DNA from: Anaerolineae bacterium
GTDB lineage: Bacteria > Chloroflexota > Anaerolineae > JAFGEY01
Reading direction: 5' to 3'
Length of the DNA stretch: 23,947 nucleotides
NCBI GenBank assembly: GCA_016929775.1
Contig: JAFGIE010000094.1
Coordinates: forward strand, 1 to 23,947
The first letter of the stretch is position 1. Every line of letters starts with the position of its first letter. A program made the translations under genes and the position numbers. The notes below the pieces were generated by a model. It had not been told where the DNA came from. It was given only the letters and a program-made list of their open reading frames with translations, and did no database searches. Shown here piece by piece: positions 8,067 to 16,215 of the stretch.

Positions 8067-9587
8067 TCAGCCCGAGGCGGCGTCCTCTGTCGAATGTCCC
8101 CTGGACTCGTCGTGCCTATCGGGCGCGCGCAGCGCGATCGTGGCTACGCGCGTCGTCCGCTCGCTGATCCGGGCGCGCTCGTCGACGCGCCACCCACAGA
8201 CCCACATGATCGCGCCGTCGCCGCGCACCAGGAGGGGGACGTTATCCCGCCAGCAGGCGGGCACCTTTTTCTCGATCAGCAGCTCGCTCACCAGCTTGTG
8301 CCGCCCGCCCATGCCGAGGGGACAGAAGCGGTCTCCATCCTCCCGGCGGCGCAGGATGAGGTCGGCGCCGAGGACGTCGGCGTCGAGGGTGGCGCGCCAC
8401 GGGTCCCGGTTGTGCGCCCAGTCCGCCGGCAGGGTCTCGCGCGGGTCGATCCGGACGGTCACCGTCAGCCCACCCGGCAGTTCGGTCACGCCCGGCGCCG
8501 CCAGCGGAAAGCGCGGGACGCGCAGGGCGGGAAAGTCTGGCGGCGGGCAGTAGCCGCTCTCGGCGATCAGGATCGTCTCGTAGCCCAGGGTCAGCATCAC
8601 GTCGCGCGGCAGGGTGGCGCGCGCGCCTGCGTTGTGCGTCCGCGCCACCCGCACCGCGTGCTCGACGTGCCGGTAGTTGACGTCGCGCAGGTCCCAGCGG
8701 AGGTGCTGCACGGCGTGCCGCACGGTCGCACGCTGCAGCGATGGGTGCAGGGCGCGCCAAGCAGCTCGATCGAGGACCACCGCGCCGTCCGACACGCTGC
8801 GCACGACCTGCGCCCATGCGCGGTCGCGCAGTGTGCACAGCAGGTCATAGTCGTCGCGGATCACGCGCGCGCTGCGGCGCAGGATTCGGCGAAAGCCAGG
8901 CTTGTAGCTGCGCTCCAGGTAGGGCAGGAGCTCGTGGCGCAGCTTGTTTCGATAGAGCGTCGTGTCGAGGTTGGAGCGATCAAAGCGCGGCAGCAGTGCG
9001 TGTTCGGCACAGTAGCGTTCGATCGCGGCGCGCGGCAGCGCGAGCAGGGGGCGGATCAACCACAGGTCATCGCTCCCCGCTGCGGGCGCGAGGAGTCGCA
9101 GGTCCGCCACGTGCACGGCAGGCAGCATGCCGCGCAGTCCCGCGAGGCCCGCGCCGCGCAGCCAGTGCATGAGGACGGTCTCGCTCTGATCGTCCGCGTT
9201 GTGCGCGACGGCGATGCGTGTGGCGCCGCACGCGCGCGCGACCTCGGCGAGAAAGGCATAGCGCACGCGGCGCGCTGCCTCCTCGATCGCCAAGCGGCGC
9301 GTGCGCGCGGCAGCAGGCACGTCGCGCGTCTCGACCGTACATGGCAGCTGCCAGCGCGCTGCCAGCGCGGCAACGAACGCGGCGTCTGCATCGGCGTCAG
9401 AGCCCCGGATCTGGTGGTTCAGGTGCGCCACGTGCAGGCGGATGCCGAGCGTTGCGCTGCAGCGCCAAAGGAGGTGCAGCATGCAGAGCGAGTCAGGCCC
9501 GCCGGACACGCCGGCGACGACTGTGTCGCCAGGCGCGACCAGTTGTTCGCGCTCGATGTACGCCAAGACGCGGCGTTGTACGTCCAT
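8067..9587 (-). CDS. tilS: tRNA(Ile)-lysidine synthetase
   Basis: 506 residues. TilS attaches lysine to C34 of the CAU-anticodon isoleucine tRNA so that it reads AUA. The PP-loop ATP-pyrophosphatase motif is VSGGPDS near the N-terminus, followed by HLNHQIRGSDADADA and the signature AHNADDQSETVLMHWLRGAG. The C-terminal TilS domain is present (LRRREDGDRFCPLGMGGRHK then LVSELLIEKKVP), so the enzyme is the long, full-domain type. The ATG at 9587 is preferred over one at 9611: it has GGGAG upstream, whereas the upstream one has no ribosome site. The LuxR/Kelch gene starts 63 bases after its stop, so the two may share transcripts. Its promoter region overlaps that of the gene on the opposite strand. 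Confidence 0.95.
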   Translation of the reverse strand: MDVQRRVLAYIEREQLVAPGDTVVAGVSGGPDSLCMLHLLWRCSATLGIRLHVAHLNHQIRGSDADADAAFVAALAARWQLPCTVETRDVPAAARTRRLAIEEAARRVRYAFLAEVARACGATRIAVAHNADDQSETVLMHWLRGAGLAGLRGMLPAVHVADLRLLAPAAGSDDLWLIRPLLALPRAAIERYCAEHALLPRFDRSNLDTTLYRNKLRHELLPYLERSYKPGFRRILRRSARVIRDDYDLLCTLRDRAWAQVVRSVSDGAVVLDRAAWRALHPSLQRATVRHAVQHLRWDLRDVNYRHVEHAVRVARTHNAGARATLPRDVMLTLGYETILIAESGYCPPPDFPALRVPRFPLAAPGVTELPGGLTVTVRIDPRETLPADWAHNRDPWRATLDADVLGADLILRRREDGDRFCPLGMGGRHKLVSELLIEKKVPACWRDNVPLLVRGDGAIMWVCGWRVDERARISERTTRVATIALRAPDRHDESRGHSTEDAASG

Positions 9588-9657
9588 CCGTGCCGTCTCC
9601 CGCCCGACCATGCCCGCGCGAGGCGCAGCGGGCAGGTCGCCCCGCGCCCGTACGGGC

Positions 9658-9686
9658 TTGTCAACGCGCCCGCTCGGGTGTACAAT
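9658..9686 (+). promoter_or_regulatory. Near-consensus sigma-70-type promoter for the 9739 gene
   Basis: TTGTCA (9658-9663), a 17-base spacer, and TACAAT (9681-9686). Transcription should start near 9693, giving a leader of about 45 bases. It faces a probable tilS promoter on the other strand whose -10 is at 9717-9712. Confidence 0.8.
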
Positions 9687-9711
9687 CGGTCACAGGTTCG
9701 CGTTCCTGTCC

Positions 9712-9720
9712 ATTGTACCA
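9712..9720 (-). promoter_or_regulatory. Possible extended -10 promoter for tilS
   Basis: The minus strand reads TGGTACAAT from 9720 to 9712, an extended -10 element. No good -35 is seen at 17 bases (ATGGCT). The leader to the tilS ATG would be about 118 bases. Weak by itself, but no better candidate lies upstream of tilS. Confidence 0.4.
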
Positions 9721-9738
9721 TACTTTCAGGAGTTAGCC

Positions 9739-10272
9739 ATGTCGACTGAGCAGCGGCAGATCGTGCCGGAGAACACGCGCGTGGCCTTTAAACTTCAGAA
9801 CCGCTTTCCGGTCTTCCGCGAGGAGTACGTGGCGGAGGGTGTGGGGACGGTCACGCTCACGGGGCTGTTCAACCAGCGGGCGCATATCGAGGTCGCGGGG
9901 GGTGCGCGCTACCGGACGCTTGGCGCGCGCAAGCGCAGCGCGTTCCCGACCGAGCTGATCTACCCGCTGGTGGACGTGCCGGGCAAGGAGGAGGTGTGCG
10001 CGCTGCACACGCCGCTCCGCTTCGAATCGGGTGGCATGCCGCAGCTCCGCTTCTGGACGACGCTCGACGACGAGCAGTACGTCTTTCGCCAGATCACGGC
10101 GGGCAGGCGGGGCTTTGAACTGTGGGACGCGATGGAGATGAACAAGCTCGTCAACCGCGAGGTCTCTGCCAAGCTGATGCCCGATCTGAGCGTGCTCTAC
10201 CCGGTGCCCGCGCTGCTGATCTTGCTCTTTCCCTGGCTGGACAGCCAGACGATCATGCACCACCCGAGGTGA
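9739..10272 (+). CDS. Hypothetical protein, possible tubby/LURP-one-like beta-barrel
   Basis: 177 residues from ATG 9739 with AGGAG at 9728-9732. No Cys. The sequence alternates short beta-strands with Gly and charged turns (FPVFREEYVAEGVGTVTLTG, later RFWTTLDDEQYVFRQITAG) and ends in a hydrophobic C-terminal segment (VLYPVPALLILLFPWL). The strand pattern and the length resemble tubby-C-like or LURP-one-related proteins, where a closed beta-barrel surrounds a hydrophobic C-terminal helix, often binding lipids. That fold guess is inference; I cannot name the family with certainty. It is a single-gene transcription unit with a strong promoter (9658-9686) and a strong hairpin 5 bases after the stop. 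A moderately to highly expressed conserved protein is implied. Confidence 0.8.
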   Translation: MSTEQRQIVPENTRVAFKLQNRFPVFREEYVAEGVGTVTLTGLFNQRAHIEVAGGARYRTLGARKRSAFPTELIYPLVDVPGKEEVCALHTPLRFESGGMPQLRFWTTLDDEQYVFRQITAGRRGFELWDAMEMNKLVNREVSAKLMPDLSVLYPVPALLILLFPWLDSQTIMHHPR

Positions 10273-10273
10273 G

Positions 10274-10301
10274 AAAAGGGGGCATCCGCCCGGATGCCCC
10301 C
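10274..10301 (-). terminator. Rho-independent terminator (best for the sugar transferase gene)
   Basis: A perfect 10-bp stem GGGGGCATCC/GGATGCCCCC (10278-10287 with 10292-10301) encloses a 4-base loop. Read on the minus strand the hairpin is followed by TTTT (10277-10274), the classic form, and it lies 62 bases after the sugar transferase stop. On the plus strand it follows the 9739 gene by five bases but lacks a T-tract, so it may stop that message less efficiently. Confidence 0.75.
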
Positions 10302-10362
10302 TAACTGGCTGTGCGTTTCGCCCAGGCGCCTGTCGATCTGGGCTTCGGGCCGAGCGCGCGCC

Positions 10363-11781
10363 TCAGTAGGCGTTGCGGCCCGACCTGGTGCGGAAGAAGG
10401 TGCGGACCAGGATCTTAAAGTCGAGCAAGAGCGACCAGTTCTCAATGTACCACAGGTCGTACTTGGTGCGCTCTGCGATCGACGTGTCGCCGCGCAGGTC
10501 ATTGATCGCCGCCCATCCCGTCATCCCCGTCTTGATCCGGTGCCGATCCATGTAGCGCGGGATCGTGCGACGGAACTGCTCCACGTAGACGGGACGTTCG
10601 GCGCGCGGGCCGACCAAGCTCATCTCCCCCCACAGCACGTTGATCAGGTTTGGCAGTTCGTCCAGACTGGTCTGTCGCAGCCAACGCCCGAGGCGCGTGC
10701 AGCGTGGATCGTCCTTTACCGTCCACCCCGGGCCATCTGCCTCTGCATCCACGCACATGGAGCGGAACTTGATGATCCAGAACGGCTTGGCGTCCAACCC
10801 CATGCGTTCCTGGACATAGAACACCGGGCCCGACGAGTCGAGCTTGATCAAGATCGCGAACAGCAGCAGCACGGGCGACAGGAACACCAAGCCGAGGATT
10901 GCCCCGGCGATGTCCATGGCGCGCTTGGCCTGAAGGCGCCAGCCCTGCAGTGCGATGTCGCGCACGTTGAGCAAGGGAAGGCCGTTCAGGTCGCCGATCG
11001 TGATCTCGGAAGCCATGATCTGGAACAGGTCTGGGAAGATCTTGATGGTCGCGTGTCCACGCTCGCAGAGGGCAATGATCCGCAGCAGGTCCTGGTGCGT
11101 CGCCTCGGGGACGCCAATGATCACCTCGTCGACGGCGTGCGCCTCGATCAAGTCGGGCAGGTCCGCGACCTCGCCCAGCACCGGTACGCCGTGCACGAAC
11201 TTGCGTGTCTGCCCGTTGACGACCCCGACCACGCGATAGCCCATCCCGGGGGAGTGGAGCAGTTTCTGCACGATCATGTGCCCCACCTCGCCGCTGCCTA
11301 CGACGAGCACCCGGATCTCGCCCCAGCCGCGCTCGCGCAGCCATTCCTTGAGCAAGCGGTGCACCAGGTGGCCCACGATCGAGAAGACGATCGTCAGCAG
11401 CCAGGCATAGATCATCATACCGCGGGAATAGTCGAGCTCGAGAAGGCTGTTCTTGAAGAGGAATGAGGTACAGGCGATGCCGATCAAGGTGCCGATCGAC
11501 ACCGCAGCGGCGATCGCCGTCGCTTCGTCGACCATCGGTCGGGCGCGCTGCTCGCGGTAGAGGCCATACGCCGAGGACACGATCAAGACGCAGCCGATCT
11601 GGACAGCCATCATGCCCAGGTAGTGACCGAATGGCTGGATATCCTCAGGCAGGGTTGGCCACTTGATCGCAAGACGCAGCAGATACCCGCTATAGAAGGC
11701 CAAGCAGATCATCGCTGCGTCGGTCAGCACCAATGTGGACGTGAAAATCGGGCCAGCGTACCGCTTGAGCCGCTCGCTCAT
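10363..11781 (-). CDS. Undecaprenyl-phosphate sugar phosphotransferase (exopolysaccharide initiating enzyme)
   Basis: 472 residues from ATG 11781, preceded by GGAGGGGAGGAAAGG; an in-frame ATG 57 bases further up lacks a comparable site. Four to five N-terminal membrane helices (to about residue 130) lead to a Rossmann-like central domain (VLVVGSGEVGHMIV), then another hydrophobic hairpin (AGAILGLVFLSPVLLLFAIL). The C-terminal bacterial sugar transferase domain follows, with KRAMDIAGA, KFRSMCVDAE, the catalytic Asp-Glu pair in TSLDELPNLINVL and the SLVGPRAERP signature. The family (WbaP/WcaJ/CpsE) transfers a hexose-1-phosphate from a UDP-sugar to undecaprenyl phosphate at the inner membrane face, the first step of polysaccharide repeat-unit assembly. 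The sugar cannot be deduced. It is a single-gene unit with its own promoter and terminator; no glycosyltransferases are adjacent, although ugd lies about 5 kb away. Confidence 0.92.
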   Translation of the reverse strand: MSERLKRYAGPIFTSTLVLTDAAMICLAFYSGYLLRLAIKWPTLPEDIQPFGHYLGMMAVQIGCVLIVSSAYGLYREQRARPMVDEATAIAAAVSIGTLIGIACTSFLFKNSLLELDYSRGMMIYAWLLTIVFSIVGHLVHRLLKEWLRERGWGEIRVLVVGSGEVGHMIVQKLLHSPGMGYRVVGVVNGQTRKFVHGVPVLGEVADLPDLIEAHAVDEVIIGVPEATHQDLLRIIALCERGHATIKIFPDLFQIMASEITIGDLNGLPLLNVRDIALQGWRLQAKRAMDIAGAILGLVFLSPVLLLFAILIKLDSSGPVFYVQERMGLDAKPFWIIKFRSMCVDAEADGPGWTVKDDPRCTRLGRWLRQTSLDELPNLINVLWGEMSLVGPRAERPVYVEQFRRTIPRYMDRHRIKTGMTGWAAINDLRGDTSIAERTKYDLWYIENWSLLLDFKILVRTFFRTRSGRNAY

Positions 11782-11925
11782 ACGCGCCTTTCCTCCCCTC
11801 CGGTTCCCGCACGTCGCGCTGTCCGTGGGCGTCGCCATGTCCGGTGGCGATCGCGCACCTGTGCCGGTCAGCTGCGTGCCTCTGCCGTGGACCGCATCGG
11901 GCTCGGAGTCGTTCTATGGGTAGTT

Positions 11926-11954
11926 ATTCTAGCACAGTGAGACGTACCGGTCAA
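11926..11954 (-). promoter_or_regulatory. Promoter of the sugar transferase gene
   Basis: Minus strand: TTGACC (11954-11949), 17 bases, TAGAAT (11931-11926) with an extended TGC before it. The -35 box includes the trmB stop codon (11953-11951). The transcript would carry a leader of about 138 bases containing a small hairpin (11832-11837 with 11845-11850); I see no known riboswitch in it. Confidence 0.75.
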
Positions 11955-12577
11955 ACGACGGAAACGAACTGCAGGCGGTAGATCGGGTCGCCGCGCTCCA
12001 AGTAGTATGCTTCCTCACGGGTCCGGATGCCGGTCGTGCTTTCGGCGCAGAACTGTCCCGCGCCGCAGGCGTTGCGAAAACCACCGTTCGCCTGAAAGAG
12101 AGCCCGCATTTCCCGCCCTATCTCGGCCTTGTCCGTCATGAGGTGGGCCTCTCCGCCGGGGATCAGGAGCGTACGCAGGGCTTCGACGAATGCTGCGTCG
12201 ACCATGCGCCGCTTGTGATGCCGCTTGCGCTTGGTCCAAGGGTCGGGAAAGTGTACATAGACCCGTTGCAGGGTGTGTGGATCGAACAGGATCGGGAGGT
12301 GTTCCTTGACATTCGCCAGGAGAACGTGCACGTTCGGCAGCGGCTCCTCGGACAGCTGCTGTTCTACCTTTTCGATCAGGTAGGGCCGTAGTTCCAGACC
12401 GACGAACTCGACCCCCGGACGGCGGCGCGCCATCTCTAGGATGAACTCGCCGCGCCCAAAGCCACAGTCCACCTCGATCGGCTTGGTCGGGTCGAGAAGC
12501 GCGGACCAGTCGGGTCGCTCTATGCGGATCTGCAGACGGAAGGGGTTGATGCTCTTGCGGTGCCTGACACGGGCCAT
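11951..12577 (-). CDS. trmB: tRNA (guanine-N7-)-methyltransferase
   Basis: 208 residues from ATG 12577, two bases after the lepB stop. TrmB methylates G46 in the tRNA variable loop using S-adenosylmethionine. Motifs seen: the SAM-binding VDCGFGRGEFILEMA, the acidic VGLELRP strand, and the family-specific FPDPWTKRKRHHKRR with RMVDAAF following. The C-terminal TDKAEIGREM block is also present, as is the Thr/Arg region near the end (TGIRTREEAYY) that the family uses for tRNA contacts. Length matches the single-subunit bacterial enzyme. An in-frame upstream start would overlap lepB by 46 bases and is less likely. It shares a message with lepB. Confidence 0.95.
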   Translation of the reverse strand: MARVRHRKSINPFRLQIRIERPDWSALLDPTKPIEVDCGFGRGEFILEMARRRPGVEFVGLELRPYLIEKVEQQLSEEPLPNVHVLLANVKEHLPILFDPHTLQRVYVHFPDPWTKRKRHHKRRMVDAAFVEALRTLLIPGGEAHLMTDKAEIGREMRALFQANGGFRNACGAGQFCAESTTGIRTREEAYYLERGDPIYRLQFVSVV

Positions 12578-12579
12578 GG

Positions 12580-13173
12580 TCAGCGGATCAGTCCTATCGT
12601 TTCCAGGGGCCAGTACGAGATCCATGCGCGCCCGATGATCCGGGTGCGATCCACCGGGCCAAAGACGCGCGAGTCGTTGCTTGCGCCCCGGTTGTCACCC
12701 ATCACAAAGAGCTGTCCTTCGGGCACCAGGGTCGGGCCGAACGTCCCGCTTGTCGGACGACCCAGGTAGGGCTCCTCCAATCGGACTCCGTTGACGAGCA
12801 CGGCGCCGTCGCGGACCTCGATCGTCTCGCCGGGCAGGGCGATCACGCGCTTGATCAGCAGCTCAGGCCCTCGCTCCGGCATGCGCAGCACGACCACGTC
12901 GCCCCGACGTGGTTCGTGCAGCCGGTAGCTGAGCTTCTCTACGACCAGCCGCTGATCGGTGTGCAGGTTGGGCTCCATGCTGCTGCCGTATACGCGCGTC
13001 GCCTGTGCCAGAAAGAGGTTGATCAGCACGGCGATCACGATCGCCGGCAACACCGTCTCTCCCACTTCGAACAGCCAGGACTTGATCGCACGCAGCAGCG
13101 ATGGCTTTGGCTCTGCTCCCAGCGCCTCGCCTCCAGCGCCCTGCTCTGGCGCGTCAAACGGTTGTTGGCTCAT
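12580..13173 (-). CDS. lepB: Signal peptidase I
   Basis: 197 residues from ATG 13173 behind GGAAGAG; the frame is open further up but the extra part is Arg/Ala/Pro-rich and unlike the family. The enzyme cleaves signal peptides at the outer face of the membrane. One membrane helix at about 38-57 (VLPAIVIAVLINLFLAQATR) precedes the catalytic serine in VYGSSMEPNL (box B). The general-base lysine lies in LLIKRVIALPGE (box D), and the MGDNRGASNDSR box E is complete. A single N-terminal helix fits the Gram-positive/SipS-like type. trmB follows two bases after the stop. The stretch upstream to the pnp end holds a large inverted repeat and no clear promoter. Confidence 0.95.
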   Translation of the reverse strand: MSQQPFDAPEQGAGGEALGAEPKPSLLRAIKSWLFEVGETVLPAIVIAVLINLFLAQATRVYGSSMEPNLHTDQRLVVEKLSYRLHEPRRGDVVVLRMPERGPELLIKRVIALPGETIEVRDGAVLVNGVRLEEPYLGRPTSGTFGPTLVPEGQLFVMGDNRGASNDSRVFGPVDRTRIIGRAWISYWPLETIGLIR

Positions 13174-13337
13174 CAGGCTCTCTTCCGCTCGGGATCGCGC
13201 TGCGCTGCGGTGCCATCCAGCCGAAAGGGCAGGAGAGCAACCGCCCGGGGCGTCGCTCACGCGCAGCCTCCGCGACATTCTGCGCGGTCCCGTTACTTGG
13301 CGGATGGGGGCGCGTGCGCTCCTGTCCGCCGATCGGA

Positions 13338-13396
13338 GCACGGGGGCGCGCTTGGCTCGCCTGCGCATCGCCCCGGCGAGGGACGCGCCCCCGTGC
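13338..13396. repeat. Large inverted repeat between pnp and lepB
   Basis: A perfect 13-bp inverted repeat, GCACGGGGGCGCG (13338-13350) with its complement at 13384-13396. The 33-base loop contains an inner 6-bp pair, CTCGCC/GGCGAG (13356-13361 with 13375-13380). It starts 35 bases past the pnp stop on the minus strand. There is no T-run, so it is more likely a 3'-end stabiliser or a weak or Rho-dependent terminator than a classic intrinsic one. The remainder of the 13174-13431 gap shows nothing else I can name. Confidence 0.6.
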
Positions 13397-13431
13397 GTCG
13401 TTGATCTCTCAGGAAAGGATCCGGCGCGATC

Positions 13432-15612
13432 CTACCGGTTGCGCGACCTGCCGCCGCGCGAGCGGTTGTCGTCGGAACGGCTACGGCGCCCGCCCCGGTC
13501 GCGTTCCTGGGCTTCCTCGGCGGTCCATCCCTCCAAGACGGCTTGCCGGGAGAGACGGATCCTGCCGTCACGGTCGATGTCGATCACCATGACCATCACC
13601 TCGTCGCCGACGCGTACCACGTCCTCGACCGTCGGCACGTGCCCGCTGGCGAGCTGCGAGATGTGGACCAGCCCGTCCTTGCCGGGCAGGATCTGGACAA
13701 AGGCGCCAAAGTCGGTCGTGCGCACCACCTTGCCGGTGTACACCTTGCCGATCTCGGCTTCCTCGGTCAGGGACTCGACGCGCGCCTTGGCGAGTTGCGC
13801 CGAGGCGCCGTCGACGGCGGCGATGAACACGGTGCCATCGTCGTCGATGTCGATCTTGGCGCCCGTCTCGTCCTGGATGCTGCGGATCATCTTGCCGCCA
13901 GGGCCGATCACGGCGCCGATCTTGTCTGGGTCGATCTGGATCGTGATCATCTGCGGCGCATAGGATGACAGCTCAGCCCGCGGCGTGGCGATGCACTCGG
14001 TCATCACGTCGAGGATCTGATGGCGGGCCAGACGTGCCTGCTCGAGGGCCTCCGCCATGATCGCACGGCTGATGCCATGCACCTTGATGTCCATCTGCAG
14101 CGCCGTGATCCCCTCCCGGCTTCCAGCGACCTTAAAGTCCATGTCGCCCAGGTGGTCTTCCATGCCCTGGATGTCGGTCAACACCCTGTACTTGTGGGTC
14201 TCGCTGTCGATCACCAGGCCCATGGCGATGCCGGCGACGGGGGCTTTGATCGGCACGCCCGCGTCCATCAGCGCCAGCGTGCTGCCGCAGATGCTCGCCT
14301 GCGAGGTCGACCCGTTCGAGCTCAGCACCTCGCTGACGACGCGGATCGTGTATGGGAACACGTCTACGGGCGGGATCATGGGCAGGAGCGCACGCTCGCC
14401 CAGTGCACCGTGCCCGACCTCACGGCGCTTGGTGCCGCCCAGGCGTCCGGTCTCGCCGGTGCTGAAGGGCGGAAAGTTGTAGTGATGCAGGTAGCGCTTG
14501 GTCTCCTCTGGCGTCAGATCGTCCAGCTGCTGCTCGTCGCGCGGTGTGCCCAGGGTGCAGACCGATAGGGCCTGCGTCTCACCCCGTGTAAAGAGGCCTG
14601 AACCGTGTGTGCGCGGCAGCAGGCTGACCTCGGCGGAGAGAGGACGGATCGTTGTTGGGTCGCGCCCGTCGGGGCGGACACCCTCGTCGATGATCCGGCT
14701 ACGAACCAAGTCCCGGAGCTCGTCGTCGAACATCGCGTGGATCTCTTTGGATTCCCAGGTCTCGCCCAGCGCCTCGACCAGCTCGTCGCGCAGTTGATCG
14801 AACGCGTCGATCCGCTCCGACTTGACGATCGTCGTATAGACTGCCTCGCGCAGGCGATTGCCCAGTGCGCTGCGCACCGCACTGCGCAGTCCCTCGGGCT
14901 CGGGTGGGGCCACATAGCTCGACTTTTCCTTGCCGATCTGTGCCCCCATCGCTTGCTGCATCTGGATCGTGTCCTGCATCGCGGCGTGTCCGCGCTCGAT
15001 CGCCTCGAGCATCAGCTCCTCGCTGACCTCGTTGGCGCCCGCTTCGACCATCAACAGGGCATCGCTCGTGCCTGCCAGGCGGAGGTCGAGTGCGCTCTCT
15101 TCCATCTGCGAGACCGTCGGGTTGAACACGAACTCGCCGTCGATGTAGCCGACGCGCACCGCGCCCACCGGCCCAGAGAAGGGGATGTTCGAGATGGTCA
15201 GCGCCGCCGAGGCAGCGATGATGTTCAGGATGTCGGACTGGTGCTCCTCATCCTGTGAGACGGCATAGGTGATGATCTGGACCTCGTTCCGCATGCCCTT
15301 GGGAAAGAGCGGGCGCAGGGGCCGGTCCGTCAGGCGGGCCGTCAGGATCGCATTCTCGCCCGGGCGTCCCTCGCGGCGGAAGAACGACCCCGGGATGCGG
15401 CCCGCGGCGTAGAGTCGCTCCTCAAAGTCGACAGTCAGGGGGAAAAAGTCGATCCCTTCGCGCACCGATCGCGACATGGTCGCGGTGGTGAGCAGCACGG
15501 TGTCGCCGCAGCGAACCGTGACGGCGCCGCCAGCCTGTTGGGCTAGCTTGCCGGTTTCGACGATGATCCGCTGTTCGCCGATCGTCGTCTCGAATGTATG
15601 TACTTGTGCCAC
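13432..15612 (-). CDS. pnp: Polyribonucleotide nucleotidyltransferase (PNPase)
   Basis: 726 residues, full length. PNPase degrades RNA 3' to 5' by phosphorolysis and takes part in the degradosome. The order is RNase PH-like domain 1, helical linker, RNase PH-like domain 2, KH and S1. Domain 2 contains the catalytic aspartates in [20 protein letters not shown]. The KH domain shows [15 protein letters not shown], and the S1 domain shows [20 protein letters not shown]. The tail is short, basic and Arg/Ser/Gly-rich (GGRSRNR end), common for RNA-binding extensions. The start is GTG (15610-15612) with a strong AAGGAGG nine bases upstream. It lies 228 bases after rpsO in the widespread rpsO-pnp order and probably reads from the rpsO promoter; a hairpin in the gap may be its autoregulatory site. 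Confidence 0.97.
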   Translation of the reverse strand: MAQVHTFETTIGEQRIIVETGKLAQQAGGAVTVRCGDTVLLTTATMSRSVREGIDFFPLTVDFEERLYAAGRIPGSFFRREGRPGENAILTARLTDRPLRPLFPKGMRNEVQIITYAVSQDEEHQSDILNIIAASAALTISNIPFSGPVGAVRVGYIDGEFVFNPTVSQMEESALDLRLAGTSDALLMVEAGANEVSEELMLEAIERGHAAMQDTIQMQQAMGAQIGKEKSSYVAPPEPEGLRSAVRSALGNRLREAVYTTIVKSERIDAFDQLRDELVEALGETWESKEIHAMFDDELRDLVRSRIIDEGVRPDGRDPTTIRPLSAEVSLLPRTHGSGLFTRGETQALSVCTLGTPRDEQQLDDLTPEETKRYLHHYNFPPFSTGETGRLGGTKRREVGHGALGERALLPMIPPVDVFPYTIRVVSEVLSSNGSTSQASICGSTLALMDAGVPIKAPVAGIAMGLVIDSETHKYRVLTDIQGMEDHLGDMDFKVAGSREGITALQMDIKVHGISRAIMAEALEQARLARHQILDVMTECIATPRAELSSYAPQMITIQIDPDKIGAVIGPGGKMIRSIQDETGAKIDIDDDGTVFIAAVDGASAQLAKARVESLTEEAEIGKVYTGKVVRTTDFGAFVQILPGKDGLVHISQLASGHVPTVEDVVRVGDEVMVMVIDIDRDGRIRLSRQAVLEGWTAEEAQERDRGGRRSRSDDNRSRGGRSRNR

Positions 15613-15775
15613 AGTAAATGGCCTCCTTGCGTCTAGGGAGCGCGTGGAGGCCAGGGACTGGGAACTGCGTCCTAGCGGACGCCTGTTTGTGAGCTGTGTC
15701 TCGCCAACCAGGTGCTAGACCGCACTTCCCAATTCCTAAGCCTCAACGCCTCCTGCGATTAACGATATATACCAA

Positions 15776-15811
15776 GCGAGTAGGTGAGCGCACGTGCACG
15801 CACCTACTCGC
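15776..15811 (-). promoter_or_regulatory. rpsO-pnp intergenic hairpin (possible RNase processing / pnp control site)
   Basis: An 11-bp perfect inverted repeat, GCGAGTAGGTG (15776-15786) with CACCTACTCGC (15801-15811), around a 14-base GC-rich loop. It sits 30 bases after rpsO and about 160 bases before pnp. The minus-strand sequence after it is TTGGTATATATCG, not a T-run, so it could be a leaky terminator or, as known for E. coli pnp, a double-stranded RNase III processing site in the leader. A second small stem (GCGTCC-GCTA-GGACGC) lies nearer pnp, around 15670-15690. No other content is seen in the 15613-15840 gap. Confidence 0.55.
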
Positions 15812-15840
15812 CTGCCACCGGTTTCTGTGTCTTGCCTGCG

Positions 15841-16122
15841 CTAGCTGCGATAAGAGTCACGCAGGCCGAGCCGTTCCACAACGAATCGATAACGGTTCTT
15901 GTCCTTGCCGTTCAAATACCGCAGATGACGCCTACGCTGCCCTACCAGCTTGAGCAGACCACGACGCGAGTGATCATCGTGTTTGTGAAGTTTGAGGTGC
16001 TCGACCAGCTCGTTGATCCGTGTCGTCAGCAATGCGATCTGAACTTCAGGAGATCCCGTATCGTTCGGGTGTATGCCATACTCCCGAATGATCTCTTCTT
16101 TCTGCTCTCTTGATAGCGGCAC
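15841..16122 (-). CDS. rpsO: 30S ribosomal protein S15
   Basis: 93 residues with GTG start (16120-16122) and AAGGAGG six bases upstream. S15 binds the central domain of 16S rRNA early in 30S assembly. The family pattern is plain: [42 protein letters not shown] then HLRYL, and the closing [12 protein letters not shown] (runs quoted in parts). Length is near the usual 89. It has its own strong promoter (16173-16201) and heads the rpsO-pnp unit. In E. coli S15 represses its own translation through a leader structure; I cannot identify an equivalent fold in the short leader here. Confidence 0.97.
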   Translation of the reverse strand: MPLSREQKEEIIREYGIHPNDTGSPEVQIALLTTRINELVEHLKLHKHDDHSRRGLLKLVGQRRRHLRYLNGKDKNRYRFVVERLGLRDSYRS

Positions 16123-16172
16123 TACGACCTCCTTGGTGCTTGTTGAGCGTGCGTTCTCGCAACACGGGGCGT

Positions 16173-16201
16173 ATTATAGCACAGTTTGCCGCCAAGAGCA
16201 A
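16173..16201 (-). promoter_or_regulatory. Promoter of rpsO-pnp
   Basis: Minus strand: TTGCTC (16201-16196), 17 bases, then consensus TATAAT (16178-16173) with the extended TGC element directly before it. Transcription should start near 16166, about 44 bases before the rpsO GTG. The promoter begins 15 bases after the xdhC-like stop codon. Confidence 0.8.
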
Positions 16202-16215
16202 GTCAGATCTGCAGA

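Noticed and set aside
9636..9664. TTGACA on the minus strand at 9664-9659 as a tilS -35 box
   Set aside because: No AT-rich -10 is found 16-18 bases downstream; the hexamer is the mirror of the plus-strand TTGTCA.
7494..9749. A 751-codon open frame on the plus strand
   Set aside because: It is antisense to tilS and the LuxR/Kelch gene, whose domains are unmistakable. The translation is Arg/His/Asp-rich low-complexity, typical of GC-rich shadows.
11782..11925. A c-di-GMP or other riboswitch in the sugar transferase leader
   Set aside because: Only one small hairpin and no conserved riboswitch core could be recognised by eye.
12580..13368. A longer lepB start, giving 262 residues
   Set aside because: The extra 65 residues are Arg/Pro/Ala-rich and lie over the inverted repeat; MSQQPFD at 13173 has a ribosome site and fits the family length.
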